A DNA stretch of 16,005 nucleotides from Patescibacteria group bacterium (GCA_030917805.1 JAUPUA010000032.1:1-16005); one strand, 5' to 3'; shown: positions 1-7,758, numbered from the stretch's first letter. A program made the numbers and translations. The notes: a model not told the origin generated them from the letters alone.

Positions 1-371
1 CAAGAAGAGCGGTAAGTGAAGTTGTCATTACCCAGCCTAGAAAACAAGTCACACTTGTCGGTGCAAAAAAGGTCACTTCATCTCGAGCAAATGTCAGTGC
101 CCAAGCTAAAGAATTAATGGCTGCAGCTGGTATTGCAGAATCTGACTGGGATGCTGCATACAGACTTATTCAAAAAGAATCAGGCTGGAACCCTGGCTCA
201 GTTAACAGAAGTTCGGGTGCATGTGGTCTAGTCCAGGCCTACCCTTGCTCAAAGCTAGGTGCTAACTGGAATGACCCTTTAGTCGCCTTAAGGTGGGGGA
301 ATAGCTACGTTAAAAGATGGGGTGGTTGGCAAGGGGCCTGGGCACATAGCCAACAAAAGGGTTGGTACTAG
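1..371 (+). CDS. G5-domain / lytic transglycosylase-like secreted protein, C-terminal part (5' end outside window)
   Basis: The reading frame is open to the left edge (codons in phase with position 3), so this is the last 122 residues of a longer protein; the internal ATG at 117 is not taken as the start. Visible residues 1-23 (SEVVITQPRKQVTLVG) match the end of a G5 domain, a surface module thought to bind amino sugars. Residues about 45-122 resemble the small lytic transglycosylase domain of actinobacterial and phage proteins: likely catalytic Glu at visible residue 59 (IQKESGWNP), a GACGLVQAYPCSK segment whose two Cys could form a disulfide, and an AWAHSQQKGWY end. Likely exported and peptidoglycan-cleaving. 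The signal peptide cannot be seen. The domain call is by motif recognition only. Stop is TAG. Confidence 0.8.
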   Translation, partial: RRAVSEVVITQPRKQVTLVGAKKVTSSRANVSAQAKELMAAAGIAESDWDAAYRLIQKESGWNPGSVNRSSGACGLVQAYPCSKLGANWNDPLVALRWGNSYVKRWGGWQGAWAHSQQKGWY

Positions 372-399
372 AATATCTTGCTAAACAATCAAAAAAGGG

Positions 400-409
400 T
401 TAAGCTTAA
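400..409. repeat. TTAAGCTTAA iterated palindrome, intergenic copy
   Basis: Perfect 10-bp palindrome in the 59-bp gap upstream of the response regulator. It lies immediately 5' of an AT-rich -10-like stretch (TATTAT 410-415 or TATAAA 413-418). It is one of at least 10 exact copies in this window: 400, 6978, 9080, 9343, 10367, 11277, 11625, 12134, 12476 and 12572. Confidence 0.8.
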
Positions 410-418
410 TATTATAAA
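410..418 (+). promoter_or_regulatory. Possible -10 region of the response regulator gene
   Basis: TATTAT (410-415) or TATAAA (413-418) lies 12-15 bases before the ATG at 431, which would give a leader of only about 6-9 nt. No convincing -35 is seen. There is no Shine-Dalgarno sequence before the ATG, which fits a nearly leaderless transcript. Confidence 0.35.
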
Positions 419-430
419 ACTATCTAGAAT

Positions 431-814
431 ATGAAAGACCCAGCAGATACAAAAATTGCAATCATTGAAGATCAAGAAGAGATCGCCGAGATGTACCGAT
501 TCAAGTTTGAATCTGTCGGCTATCAAGTAGAAGTAGCAGAAAACGGAGCAGTTGGCCACCGTATGGTCAAGGAATTTCAGCCAGATATTATTTTGATGGA
601 TCTCATGATGCCTGTTCAAGACGGACCAGAAACGCTAGATCAATTCAAAGCATCCGGAATAAAGACCCCAGTTATTGTACTAACAAACCTTGGTAAAGAA
701 GAGGCTATGGGCAAGATAAAGACCCCAGATAACATCGTAGATTTCATTATTAAAGCAGACTGTACGCCAACACAAGTGTTAGACCGCGTTAAAATGTTCC
801 TTGCCAAGATCTAG
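431..814 (+). CDS. Stand-alone receiver-domain response regulator (CheY/Spo0F-like)
   Basis: The 127-aa protein is a single REC domain with no output domain. Key residues are present: acidic pair E13-D14 (IIED), phosphoacceptor D57 in LMDLMMP, T85 in VLTN and K108 in IKAD. It should accept a phosphoryl group from a histidine kinase and act through protein contacts rather than DNA binding. No kinase lies in this window, so its partner is encoded elsewhere. The ATG at 431 is chosen because it starts directly at the first beta strand of the fold. It has no Shine-Dalgarno site and a very short possible leader. It is followed after 65 bases by the helicase gene, which has its own -10 element, so co-transcription is uncertain. 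Family assignment is secure; the pathway is unknown. Confidence 0.9.
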   Translation: MKDPADTKIAIIEDQEEIAEMYRFKFESVGYQVEVAENGAVGHRMVKEFQPDIILMDLMMPVQDGPETLDQFKASGIKTPVIVLTNLGKEEAMGKIKTPDNIVDFIIKADCTPTQVLDRVKMFLAKI

Positions 815-839
815 CCAAGAAGTTTAGCCTAGATTACTC

Positions 840-848
840 TGCTACAAT
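840..848 (+). promoter_or_regulatory. Extended -10 promoter for the helicase gene (TGCTACAAT)
   Basis: The TGnTACAAT form of an extended -10 element sits about 31 bases before the ATG at 880. No clear -35 hexamer is seen at the usual spacing. The same TGnTACAAT arrangement precedes the sugar transferase at 10413. Confidence 0.5.
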
Positions 849-879
849 TAAGATTAAGTAAAAACACTCTAATTTATTG

Positions 880-3096
880 ATGTCGGAAGATTTTTTAAAA
901 GAGCTCAATGAGGCTCAATATAAAGCCGCTACAGCAATTGATGGGCCAGTTCTGGTTCTGGCCGGCGCAGGTTCTGGTAAAACTAAAACTCTAGTATATC
1001 GAATTGCGCACTTACTCCGCTCAGGAATATATCCATCCCAAATCCTTGCTGTAACCTTTACCAATAAAGCCGCAAAAGAGATGCGTGAGCGTGTGCAGGA
1101 GCTCTATCTAAACCTAGGGGGTGAAAAGGGCACAGACTTCACCCTACCCTACCTAGGGACCTTCCATAGCATCTGTGTGCGTATTCTAAGACGAGAAGGT
1201 CAACATATTGGAATTCCATCTAACTTCGTTATCTATGATGATGGCGATCGCATGCAGCTAATTAAGCAAATTCTTAAAAATAATTTAAATATTCAAGATA
1301 TTAAACTTGCACGCCCAATTTTGAGCTTGATATCAAAGATGAAGAATGACGGCTTGACTCAAGAAGACCTTGAATTCAACGCAAAAACACCTAATGAAAA
1401 GATTACCGCAGAAGCTTGGCCGATTTATAAGAAAAAGATGGATGATCTCGGAGCGTTAGATTTTGATGATTTAATCTTAAAGACTGCAGAACTCTTTTCA
1501 ACATCTCAGGAGGTTAGAGAAGCATACAAATCGAGGTTTAAGCACATTCTAGTAGACGAGTATCAGGATACAAACCCAATTCAGTACAAACTTCTAAAAT
1601 CACTCACAGAAGAAAAAAGTAACATCTTTGTTGTAGGAGATGACTGGCAAAGCATTTATAGCTGGCGTGGAGCTGATTATCGAATTATTCTTAACTTTGA
1701 GCAGGACTTTCCAGGTGCTCAGGTTATAAAGCTAGAACAGAACTACCGTTCGACCCAGAATATCTTGGATGTTGCTCATAAAATAATTACTAAAAATACC
1801 TCTCGCTCTGCCAAAGAATTATTTACAGAAGAAGGCCCCGGCAAAGACGTAGAGTTAATGCAGGCCAGTTCCGAGAACCACGAAGCCGAGATGATCGTTT
1901 CTAAAATGCGAGACTTAATCTCTGAAGAAGACCGCCAGTGGAGAGACTTTGTAGTCCTATACCGAACAAACGCCCAATCTCGTTCTTTTGAGGAGGCCTT
2001 TATGCGCACAGGAACTCCATATCAAATTGTTGGAGGAGTACGTTTTTACGAGCGCAAAGAGGTTAAAGATTTAATTAGCTATCTTCGTTTAATCTATAAT
2101 CCAAACGACTCGGTATCTTTTGACAGAATTATTAATGTTCCTGCAAGGGGTATAGGTGCTAAATCTCTCTTAGCTCTGCAGAGCTTCGCAGCAGAAAAAG
2201 GCTCTCTGTCAGCCGCCCTGGCCTTTCTAGACCAATGCCCAGGTATAAGTGGTAAAGCCCTAACTTCTGCCCAAAGCTTTTATTCAAAGATAGAAAAGAT
2301 AAGATCTGAACTGCTCATGAATAATGTAGCCGATACTATACAAATTGTTATATCTAAATTTGGCCTAGATGAGTTCTATAACGATAACACACCTCAAGGT
2401 ATTGAACGTTTAGAGAACTTAAGAGAACTCGCTAGTGTAGCTACGGCCCAAGGTGCAACTGATCTTGGAGCCTTTTTAGAAGATGTCGCGCTTGTCTCAG
2501 ACCTAGATTCGCTCACCTCGGAAGGTGACTCTGTAACCTTAATGACAATTCATGGCTCCAAAGGGCTAGAATTCCCTGTCGTCTTTATCGCCGGCCTAGA
2601 AGAGGGCGTGTTCCCGCACTCTCGTTCTGCCGGTAATCAAGAAGAGCTTGAAGAAGAGCGTCGACTTGCCTATGTGGCCATGACGCGTGCCAGAGAGGCC
2701 CTTTACCTCATTTATGCTACAAGGCGCATAATATACGGCAATCCACAAAACAATCCACCCTCACGCTTTGTAACAGAGCTTCTAGACGAAAACATTATCA
2801 AAGTAGCACCGGGCTTTAGCTTAAATCCAACCAGTATTCTTTTTGGAGGTTTTCAACCTCAAGCGAGGGATATCTTTAGTGAAGCGGAACAAGTTAACCA
2901 AACACTTTCTCAGGGTGGGTTTAAGCAACAAGTTAAGCCAGAAACCAACTCAAGCCTAGCCGAGGGCTCAAAAGTATCTCACCCAAGCTTTGGTGTGGGA
3001 ACAGTTGTAGAAATCAACGAACCCATGGCCACTATAGTCTTCAGTTCTGGGCCAAAACAACTACATTTAGAATATGCACCTTTAAGTTTAGTATAG
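880..3096 (+). CDS. pcrA: UvrD/PcrA/Rep-type superfamily 1A DNA helicase
   Basis: A 3'-5' ATP-dependent DNA helicase acting in repair, replication restart and transcription-coupled repair. With the ATG at 880 (a TTG lies directly before it) it is 738 aa, normal for the family. Motifs in order: Walker A AGAGSGKT (about 28-35), Ia AVTFTNKAAKEM, DEAD-type motif II VDEYQDT (about 225), III GDDWQSIYSWRGAD (about 253), IV LEQNYRS (about 285), V MTIHGSKGLEFPVVF (about 554), VI AYVAMTRAREALYL (about 597-610). The last 40 residues (GSKVSHPSFGVGTVVEI...) match the tudor-like PcrA tail that contacts RNA polymerase. W replaces the common D in GDDDQ of motif III, a variant I associate with candidate-phyla proteins. 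pcrA and uvrD are hard to tell apart by sequence alone; the tail favours PcrA. Confidence 0.95.
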   Translation: MSEDFLKELNEAQYKAATAIDGPVLVLAGAGSGKTKTLVYRIAHLLRSGIYPSQILAVTFTNKAAKEMRERVQELYLNLGGEKGTDFTLPYLGTFHSICVRILRREGQHIGIPSNFVIYDDGDRMQLIKQILKNNLNIQDIKLARPILSLISKMKNDGLTQEDLEFNAKTPNEKITAEAWPIYKKKMDDLGALDFDDLILKTAELFSTSQEVREAYKSRFKHILVDEYQDTNPIQYKLLKSLTEEKSNIFVVGDDWQSIYSWRGADYRIILNFEQDFPGAQVIKLEQNYRSTQNILDVAHKIITKNTSRSAKELFTEEGPGKDVELMQASSENHEAEMIVSKMRDLISEEDRQWRDFVVLYRTNAQSRSFEEAFMRTGTPYQIVGGVRFYERKEVKDLISYLRLIYNPNDSVSFDRIINVPARGIGAKSLLALQSFAAEKGSLSAALAFLDQCPGISGKALTSAQSFYSKIEKIRSELLMNNVADTIQIVISKFGLDEFYNDNTPQGIERLENLRELASVATAQGATDLGAFLEDVALVSDLDSLTSEGDSVTLMTIHGSKGLEFPVVFIAGLEEGVFPHSRSAGNQEELEEERRLAYVAMTRAREALYLIYATRRIIYGNPQNNPPSRFVTELLDENIIKVAPGFSLNPTSILFGGFQPQARDIFSEAEQVNQTLSQGGFKQQVKPETNSSLAEGSKVSHPSFGVGTVVEINEPMATIVFSSGPKQLHLEYAPLSLV

Positions 3097-3107
3097 TTAA
3101 AAAAAGT

Positions 3108-3377
3108 ATGGCTGCAGAAAAAGTTTATTTACTTATGGGAGATGGGGTAGAAAGAACCCACGTAGAATCATTAGACCTCAGTCCATGCAACCAGCTAGGT
3201 TGTTCGGCATATGTCAGCTATATAGAAATTACTGGCGGAGTTAAAATAGTAGGCAAATGTACTAATTCTTCTGAAGCTGCTAGCGGTCCTGTCTGTCTTA
3301 ATAACTGCAACGAGATCTCCTATCAAGCTGCACAAGCCTTATGGGGAACTAAAGTTTTGACAGAAAAAAGAAAATAA
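3108..3377 (+). CDS. Small cysteine-containing protein of unknown function
   Basis: An 89-aa protein that I do not recognise. It starts with ATG 11 bases after the helicase stop and so is probably co-transcribed with it. It has five cysteines at 27, 32, 51, 63 and 67, forming CX4C and CX3C pairs that could bind a metal or form a small disulfide-stabilised fold. The first 45 residues read as alternating short beta strands (KVYLLM, AYVSYIEI, VKIVGKC). The C-terminus is basic (TEKRK). No signal peptide or membrane segment is visible. It ends 6 bases from the convergent trmD stop with no clear terminator between them. Codon use is like its neighbours, and the tight spacing makes it likely to be real. 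Confidence 0.6.
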   Translation: MAAEKVYLLMGDGVERTHVESLDLSPCNQLGCSAYVSYIEITGGVKIVGKCTNSSEAASGPVCLNNCNEISYQAAQALWGTKVLTEKRK

Positions 3378-3383
3378 TACGGT

Positions 3384-4034
3384 TCAGGTTAAGCTATTCT
3401 CTTCTCGCCACTTTTCGATCTCCTTATGGTTACCATTCTTCAGCACCTCTGGTACACTACTTCCTTCAAAAATCTCTGGTCGAGTATACTGAGCATGCTC
3501 AACAAACGTCAGATTATTCTGAAAACTCTCCTTATCTACAGACTGCGCCCCTCCTAATACATCAGGCCGAAGCCTAACAATACTATCAGAAATTACCATT
3601 GCGGGGATCTCGCCTCCAGTTAGCACGTAAGAACCAATGCAAATCTGCTCATCTACTAGCTTCACGATTCTTTCATCGTAACCTTCGTATCTTGGGCAAA
3701 AAATAATTAAGTTCTTGTTAATCTTAGCAAACCTCTTTGAGTCATCTTGAGTGAATAGCTTGCCTCTAGGAGTTGGCAAAATAACCAATGCATCTTCACC
3801 AACAAGATCTTTTGCTTTTAAGATTGCGCCAGAAATTGGCTCTGGCTTTAAAACCATTCCATCGCCTCCTCCGTATGGAGTGTCATCAACTTGTCTTCGT
3901 GGGCCTAGGCCAAATTCTCTTAAATTAAGATAAATAAACTCCACGGCATCAATTTCCTGAGCTTTTCGCATCATACCGACATTATTATAGGCCTCAATAA
4001 CCTCTGGAAACAGCGAAATATAACAAATCTTCAT
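3384..4034 (-). CDS. trmD: tRNA (guanine-N1-)-methyltransferase TrmD
   Basis: Transfers a methyl group from S-adenosylmethionine to N1 of G37 in tRNAs, preventing +1 frameshifting. The SPOUT trefoil-knot signatures are clear: YGGGDGM (54-60), CPRYEGYDERI (about 113-123), IGSYVLTGGE (about 133-142) and the C-terminal HAQYTRPEIFEG segment. The start at 4034 (MKICYISLFPEV) is set by a strong AAAGGAG site 7 nt upstream and gives 216 aa, shorter than the roughly 250 aa of E. coli TrmD but complete in motifs. An in-frame ATG at 4064 lies inside recR and is not favoured. It begins one base after the recR stop, so translation is probably coupled. Usually trmD follows rpsP-rimM; here it is the last gene of a uppS-ybaB-recR-trmD cluster. 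The stop is TGA, showing that UGA is read as stop. Confidence 0.95.
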   Translation of the reverse strand: MKICYISLFPEVIEAYNNVGMMRKAQEIDAVEFIYLNLREFGLGPRRQVDDTPYGGGDGMVLKPEPISGAILKAKDLVGEDALVILPTPRGKLFTQDDSKRFAKINKNLIIFCPRYEGYDERIVKLVDEQICIGSYVLTGGEIPAMVISDSIVRLRPDVLGGAQSVDKESFQNNLTFVEHAQYTRPEIFEGSSVPEVLKNGNHKEIEKWREENSLT

Positions 4035-4035
4035 C

Positions 4036-4641
4036 TTAGAACTCCTTTCTACCATCGAACGCATGGCTTAAGGTAATCTGATCAGCGTAAGCAAGATCAA
4101 CTCCCGTAGGTAAGCCTCTAGCAAGTCTGGTAAGCTTAACTTTCTCTCCTGCATCCTCCAACATCTTCTGAATGTATAAAGCAGTGCTTTCTCCCTCAAT
4201 ATTGGCATTAGTTGCTAAGATTAACTCTTCTACTTCATCTTCCTTAACTCTTCGGATTAGCTCAGCAATCTTAAGATCGCTAGCATGTATTCCATCAATT
4301 GGGCTAATCGCTCCGCCTAAAACGTGGTAAGTTCCATTAAACTTAGAGGTCTTTTCGAGTGGGATAATATCAAAAGGTTGCTCAACTACCATAACAACTT
4401 TCTTGTCCCTCTCGTCATCAGAGTAAAGTGGGCTAACGTCCTCTCCGTCTGAGATTAAAGCAAAAGTCTTCGGGCAAAGCTTAACTTTCTCATGAAGGCT
4501 AGAGATTGAGCCTGCAATCTCATCCAACTTTGCCTGAGGACGTTTGAATAAGGCCCATGCATAACGCTCAGCAGTCCTAGGTCCAACACCGGGAAGCAGA
4601 CTCAGCGCCTCAATTAAATCATCTAATGCTTTAGGTAACAT
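4036..4641 (-). CDS. recR: Recombination mediator RecR with a degenerate zinc finger
   Basis: RecR works with RecO/RecF to load RecA on gapped DNA. The 201-aa protein has the family length and order: helix-hairpin-helix LLPGVGPRTAERYAWAL (15-31), zinc-finger region (56-72), Toprim domain starting KKVVMVVEQP (80-89), LILATNANIEGESTA and the C-terminal RLARGLPTGVDLAYAD signature. The zinc finger normally has four Cys as CX2C-X8-CX2C; here only C56 remains, with T59 in the second position and no Cys in the second pair (DVSPLYSDD). The ATG at 4641 is chosen because it matches the family start (MLPKALDDLIEAL); no good Shine-Dalgarno site is seen. It lies 45 bases downstream of ybaB and one base upstream of trmD. 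Confidence 0.92.
   Translation of the reverse strand: MLPKALDDLIEALSLLPGVGPRTAERYAWALFKRPQAKLDEIAGSISSLHEKVKLCPKTFALISDGEDVSPLYSDDERDKKVVMVVEQPFDIIPLEKTSKFNGTYHVLGGAISPIDGIHASDLKIAELIRRVKEDEVEELILATNANIEGESTALYIQKMLEDAGEKVKLTRLARGLPTGVDLAYADQITLSHAFDGRKEF
4042..4048 (-). promoter_or_regulatory. Shine-Dalgarno site deciding the trmD start
   Basis: AAAGGAG on the minus strand, 7 nt before the ATG at 4034 and lying inside the end of recR. It is one of the strongest ribosome binding sites in the window and supports 4034 over the upstream in-frame ATG at 4064. Confidence 0.85.
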
Positions 4642-4686
4642 ATTGTTCCATCATCTTGACCGTAGTGCAGAGATCTTAGTTTAGTT

Positions 4687-4971
4687 TTACAGTCCTAATC
4701 CGCCAAGCTGTCCCATAATTGGCTTGAGCTTTTCTTGAGCAACTTCTTGAGCTTTTTGGATAGCCTCTCTCATTGCCTCTTCCAGATTAGTCTCAAGTGA
4801 TCTAAAGTCGCCATCAACTTTATCCTCGTCAATACGGATTGTTTTTAGCTTCTGCTCACCACTCATTCGAATAGTTACGCTCTCATCTTGGCTACTCACT
4901 TCAATAATAGTTTTAGTAAGTTCTTTTTGAATCTTCTTTGCCTGTAAGGCAAGTTTAGCTTGATCTAACAT
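4687..4971 (-). CDS. ybaB: YbaB/EbfC family nucleoid-associated protein
   Basis: A small DNA-binding protein of the YbaB/EbfC family, thought to act as a nucleoid-associated dimer. The 94 residues start with a long charged helix (QAKLALQAKKIQKEL), followed by three short beta strands (IEVSS, VTIRMSG, LKTIRID) and a C-terminal helix (LEEAMREAIQKAQEVAQEKL) ending GQLGGLGL, the usual family plan. A strong AAGGAG site (minus strand, 4981-4986) precedes the ATG at 4971 by 9 nt. In most bacteria ybaB lies directly upstream of recR, as here, which supports both calls. Confidence 0.92.
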   Translation of the reverse strand: MLDQAKLALQAKKIQKELTKTIIEVSSQDESVTIRMSGEQKLKTIRIDEDKVDGDFRSLETNLEEAMREAIQKAQEVAQEKLKPIMGQLGGLGL

Positions 4972-4980
4972 CTTTATAGT

Positions 4981-4986
4981 CTCCTT
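4981..4986 (-). promoter_or_regulatory. Shine-Dalgarno site of ybaB
   Basis: AAGGAG on the minus strand, 9 nt before the ATG at 4971. It is an internal gene of the cluster; head genes in this window mostly lack such a site. Confidence 0.75.
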
Positions 4987-5049
4987 GTTTAGTAAATTTA
5001 AGTTTAACAGTTTAGACTTAGCAATTTCTAGCCTAGAAGTCTAACTAGC

Positions 5050-5775
5050 TTAACCAGGTTGCGCGTCTCCACCAAAACGCCTATTTCTTCTGGCAAATTC
5101 TTCGAGTGCAATATCTAAGTCTTCGTTGGTAAATGCCGGCCATTTCTTGTCTGTAAAAACTAACTCAGAATAACTACATCGCCATAGATTAAACCCACTT
5201 AAGCGTTGTTCGCCACTTGTGCGGATCATTAAATCTACTGGACCAAGCTCGGGGGAGTATAAGTTATCTTCGATTAACTCAGGAGTTATGTCTTCAGCCT
5301 TATACCCTTTACTTATAATTTTTGAAGTGGCATCTACTATCTCTTGGTGGCCACCGTAGTTTAAGCAAAAAGCAAGGGTTCCTTTAATGTTCTTCTCTGT
5401 CTTTAATATTGCATCCTCTATAGCTTGAATAATGTCTGGTTTAAGCCCCACTTTTGTTCCAAGCCATAAAACCTTTACACCCTTTCTGTGAAGCTCCTTA
5501 ATGTCTCTCTTCATCATTCTTAGTAATAGCTTCATTAGGTAATCAACCTCCTCTTTGCTTCTGTTCCAATTCTCGGTGCTAAAAACATAGGCAGAAACAT
5601 TCCTAACACCCTTATTAAAAGCATAATCTGCTATATTCTTGAGGTTATCGTATCCAGCCTTATGTCCATTTAGTCCACTACTAAAACCATTTTCTTTTGC
5701 CCACCTTCTATTGCCATCAAGAATAAGACCTACGTGACAGGGTATATTATTTGCTATAATATCATCAGATTTCAT
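5050..5775 (-). CDS. uppS: Undecaprenyl diphosphate synthase (cis-prenyltransferase)
   Basis: Condenses isopentenyl diphosphate onto farnesyl diphosphate to make the C55 lipid carrier for cell wall and surface glycans. The 241-aa sequence has all family motifs: LILDGNRRWAKENG with catalytic D20, NGHKAGYDNL, AYVFSTENWNRSKEEV, CLNYGGHQEIVDA and the C-terminal DLMIRTSGEQRLSGFNLWRCSYSELVF. It is the first gene of the minus-strand cluster, 78 bases upstream of ybaB, and is divergent from the ABC exporter. No Shine-Dalgarno site precedes the ATG. Its product would feed the polyprenyl-linked glycan genes located 4-7 kb away in this window. Confidence 0.96.
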   Translation of the reverse strand: MKSDDIIANNIPCHVGLILDGNRRWAKENGFSSGLNGHKAGYDNLKNIADYAFNKGVRNVSAYVFSTENWNRSKEEVDYLMKLLLRMMKRDIKELHRKGVKVLWLGTKVGLKPDIIQAIEDAILKTEKNIKGTLAFCLNYGGHQEIVDATSKIISKGYKAEDITPELIEDNLYSPELGPVDLMIRTSGEQRLSGFNLWRCSYSELVFTDKKWPAFTNEDLDIALEEFARRNRRFGGDAQPG

Positions 5776-5867
5776 AAAAATTTAAATCAAAACAATGATT
5801 CGGCTAAAAATTCAATAAGAGAAGCATTAGAGCTACATCTTTTAGTAGATCTAAGTTTACCATAAAA

Positions 5868-5884
5868 AGCGGTAAAATACCGCT
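5868..5884. promoter_or_regulatory. Inverted repeat in the uppS / ABC exporter divergent region (operator or minus-strand terminator)
   Basis: AGCGGTA-AAA-TACCGCT is a perfect 7-bp inverted repeat with a 3-base centre. It contains TAAAAT (5873-5878), which could be a -10, and lies 33 bases before the exporter ATG. Read on the minus strand, the hairpin is followed by TTTTTA, so it could also end antisense transcription before uppS. An operator and a terminator cannot be told apart from sequence. Confidence 0.45.
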
Positions 5885-5917
5885 AGATACGCTACTATTA
5901 AACATAAGCAATTAGAT

Positions 5918-7756
5918 ATGAAAAAAGAAGATAAAGATAAAACAAAGAAGTCTAAAGAGATAGGCCTAAAAGACTCCATCTACGTAATAGCTCGAACACT
6001 AAAGATTGGCTGGAAAATTGATAAACTAAATTACTCATCGAGATTCTTCTTCTCAACTATAGAGGTAGTGGGTACAATAATCGCAACTTATGTAGGCTCA
6101 AGAGTCCTCGGAGAACTAATTACTTCCGTAAACCAGGGCTCGGCAACTAGTCTACTCTACCAACTTGCTATTGCTGAAGGTTTCATCCTTCTGGCAGTTA
6201 ATATGTCTGCTGCATTATCTACCTTATCCGACAGAATAATGTTTATTAAGTGGGATAAATGGTTCACTTTAGAGCTTAACAGGGCACGTTCCGAACTAGA
6301 TACAGATTTCTTTGAAGATCGTAACAATCAGAAGCTTTTGAATAAGATCGATAGAAAAGGAGTCTGGGCTGTGGAGGCAGTTTCTAATAATACAGTCTAC
6401 CTTTACTATAACCTATTAAAAATGATTTTAATTCTAGGATCAGTTCTTGTGTTAGGGCCAATTATAATTATCCTTATAATTGTTTCAAGTATTCCTAGAA
6501 TATATGCAGAGATAAAAAGATCTAAGCTTGAATGGGGAATATGGGCGACAAAAGGGGATGAATATCATACTCACCAAAAGACAATAGGACTGTTCAGAGA
6601 TCAAAAGAATCTAATTGAAATAAAACTTTACGGTCTTAAGAATAGGCTTCTTTATGGTGTGGCTGCAAAGAATATAGATAAATTTGGTCAAACACAAGTT
6701 GCAGCCTCAAAGTCAACTCTTGGAGCAGAGTCTGTGGCTCATTTAGCTTACGAGGGAACTTTTCTTGCAGTAACACTATACCTTCTTAAGAGAGCCGTAG
6801 AAGGAGCAATAACTATTGCTAACTTCTCATTCTACGCTGGTGTACTGAACCAGTTCAGTTCATCTATGCGCAACTTATCTTCGATAATATCAAGATCAAG
6901 TGAATCTATACTCTATACAAAAGATGTCTATAGTATCCTAGATGTGAACGCTACAATCGTAAGTCCTACGGATGCAATTAAGCTTAACAAGGCAGAGATC
7001 CCAACAATCGAATTCAAAGATGTTTCATTTGCCTATAGATCTAACCCAGACGAAAAGATTCTTGAGAATCTAAACTTAACTATCAAGCCAGGCGAACATC
7101 TAGCCCTAGTTGGCGAGAACGGAGCAGGGAAGACCACCATAATTAAGCTTCTATTAAGGCTTTATGATGTGACTGAAGGCCAGATTTTGGTTAATGGCAT
7201 TAACATTAAAGAACTTGATCTTGATAGCTACTGGCGCCAAATAGGTGTTCTATTTCAAGATTTCAACCGCTACCCATTCGATATCAAAACCAACATAGAG
7301 CTAGGTCGTGTCACCAAGACTCCGACTAAAAAGGAGATTGATCGTGCAGTGGAGCTTTCTAATCTAGGACCAATCTTAAACAAGTTACCAAAGGGTATCA
7401 ACACGATTCTAGATAACTCTTTTGAAGAAGGGGTTGAGCCAAGTGGCGGACAGTGGCAACGTGTCGCTCTAGCTCGCGCTTTTTATCGCAACTCGAACAT
7501 CCTAATCCTTGATGAGCCAACAGCAGCCGTAGATGCTAATGCAGAGTATGAAATCTTCAACAACATCTTCACTCACTACGGTGATAAAACTGCCCTAATC
7601 ATCTCTCACCGCTTCTCAACAGTTAAGCGAGCCCAAAGAATAGTTGTTTTAGATAAGGGTAGGATCATTGAAGAGGGCAGCCACAAAGACTTAATGAATA
7701 ATTCTAAGTTATATGCCGGAATGTTCACTAAGCAAGCTGAAGGTTACAAAGATTAG
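5918..7756 (+). CDS. ABC transporter, fused permease and ATPase (MsbA/exporter type)
   Basis: The 612-aa half-transporter has an N-terminal membrane domain (about residues 35-330, several hydrophobic segments such as LYYNLLKMILILGSVLVL) and a C-terminal ATPase. ATPase motifs: Walker A GENGAGKTT (about 398-406), Q-loop VLFQDF, signature PSGGQWQRVALARA (about 507; P replaces the usual L of LSGGQ), Walker B ILILDEPTAAVDA (about 527) and H-loop ISHRFST (about 562). Two copies would form an exporter. The substrate cannot be read from sequence; the nearby glycan genes make a lipid-linked saccharide or a lipid plausible, while peptides or drugs remain possible. No Shine-Dalgarno site is seen. The next small membrane gene follows after 18 bases. 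Confidence 0.92.
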   Translation: MKKEDKDKTKKSKEIGLKDSIYVIARTLKIGWKIDKLNYSSRFFFSTIEVVGTIIATYVGSRVLGELITSVNQGSATSLLYQLAIAEGFILLAVNMSAALSTLSDRIMFIKWDKWFTLELNRARSELDTDFFEDRNNQKLLNKIDRKGVWAVEAVSNNTVYLYYNLLKMILILGSVLVLGPIIIILIIVSSIPRIYAEIKRSKLEWGIWATKGDEYHTHQKTIGLFRDQKNLIEIKLYGLKNRLLYGVAAKNIDKFGQTQVAASKSTLGAESVAHLAYEGTFLAVTLYLLKRAVEGAITIANFSFYAGVLNQFSSSMRNLSSIISRSSESILYTKDVYSILDVNATIVSPTDAIKLNKAEIPTIEFKDVSFAYRSNPDEKILENLNLTIKPGEHLALVGENGAGKTTIIKLLLRLYDVTEGQILVNGINIKELDLDSYWRQIGVLFQDFNRYPFDIKTNIELGRVTKTPTKKEIDRAVELSNLGPILNKLPKGINTILDNSFEEGVEPSGGQWQRVALARAFYRNSNILILDEPTAAVDANAEYEIFNNIFTHYGDKTALIISHRFSTVKRAQRIVVLDKGRIIEEGSHKDLMNNSKLYAGMFTKQAEGYKD

Positions 7757-7758
7757 CT

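Noticed and set aside
117..371. A complete 84-aa protein starting at the ATG at 117
   Set aside because: The frame is open to the window edge, and the upstream residues match a G5 domain end, so this is the C-terminus of a larger protein.
389..619. Reverse-strand open frame over the response regulator
   Set aside because: It is antisense to a clear REC domain and has a composition typical of a shadow frame.
4035..4064. Longer trmD starting at the in-frame ATG at 4064
   Set aside because: The extra ten residues do not match the family start, and a strong AAAGGAG lies 7 nt before the ATG at 4034.
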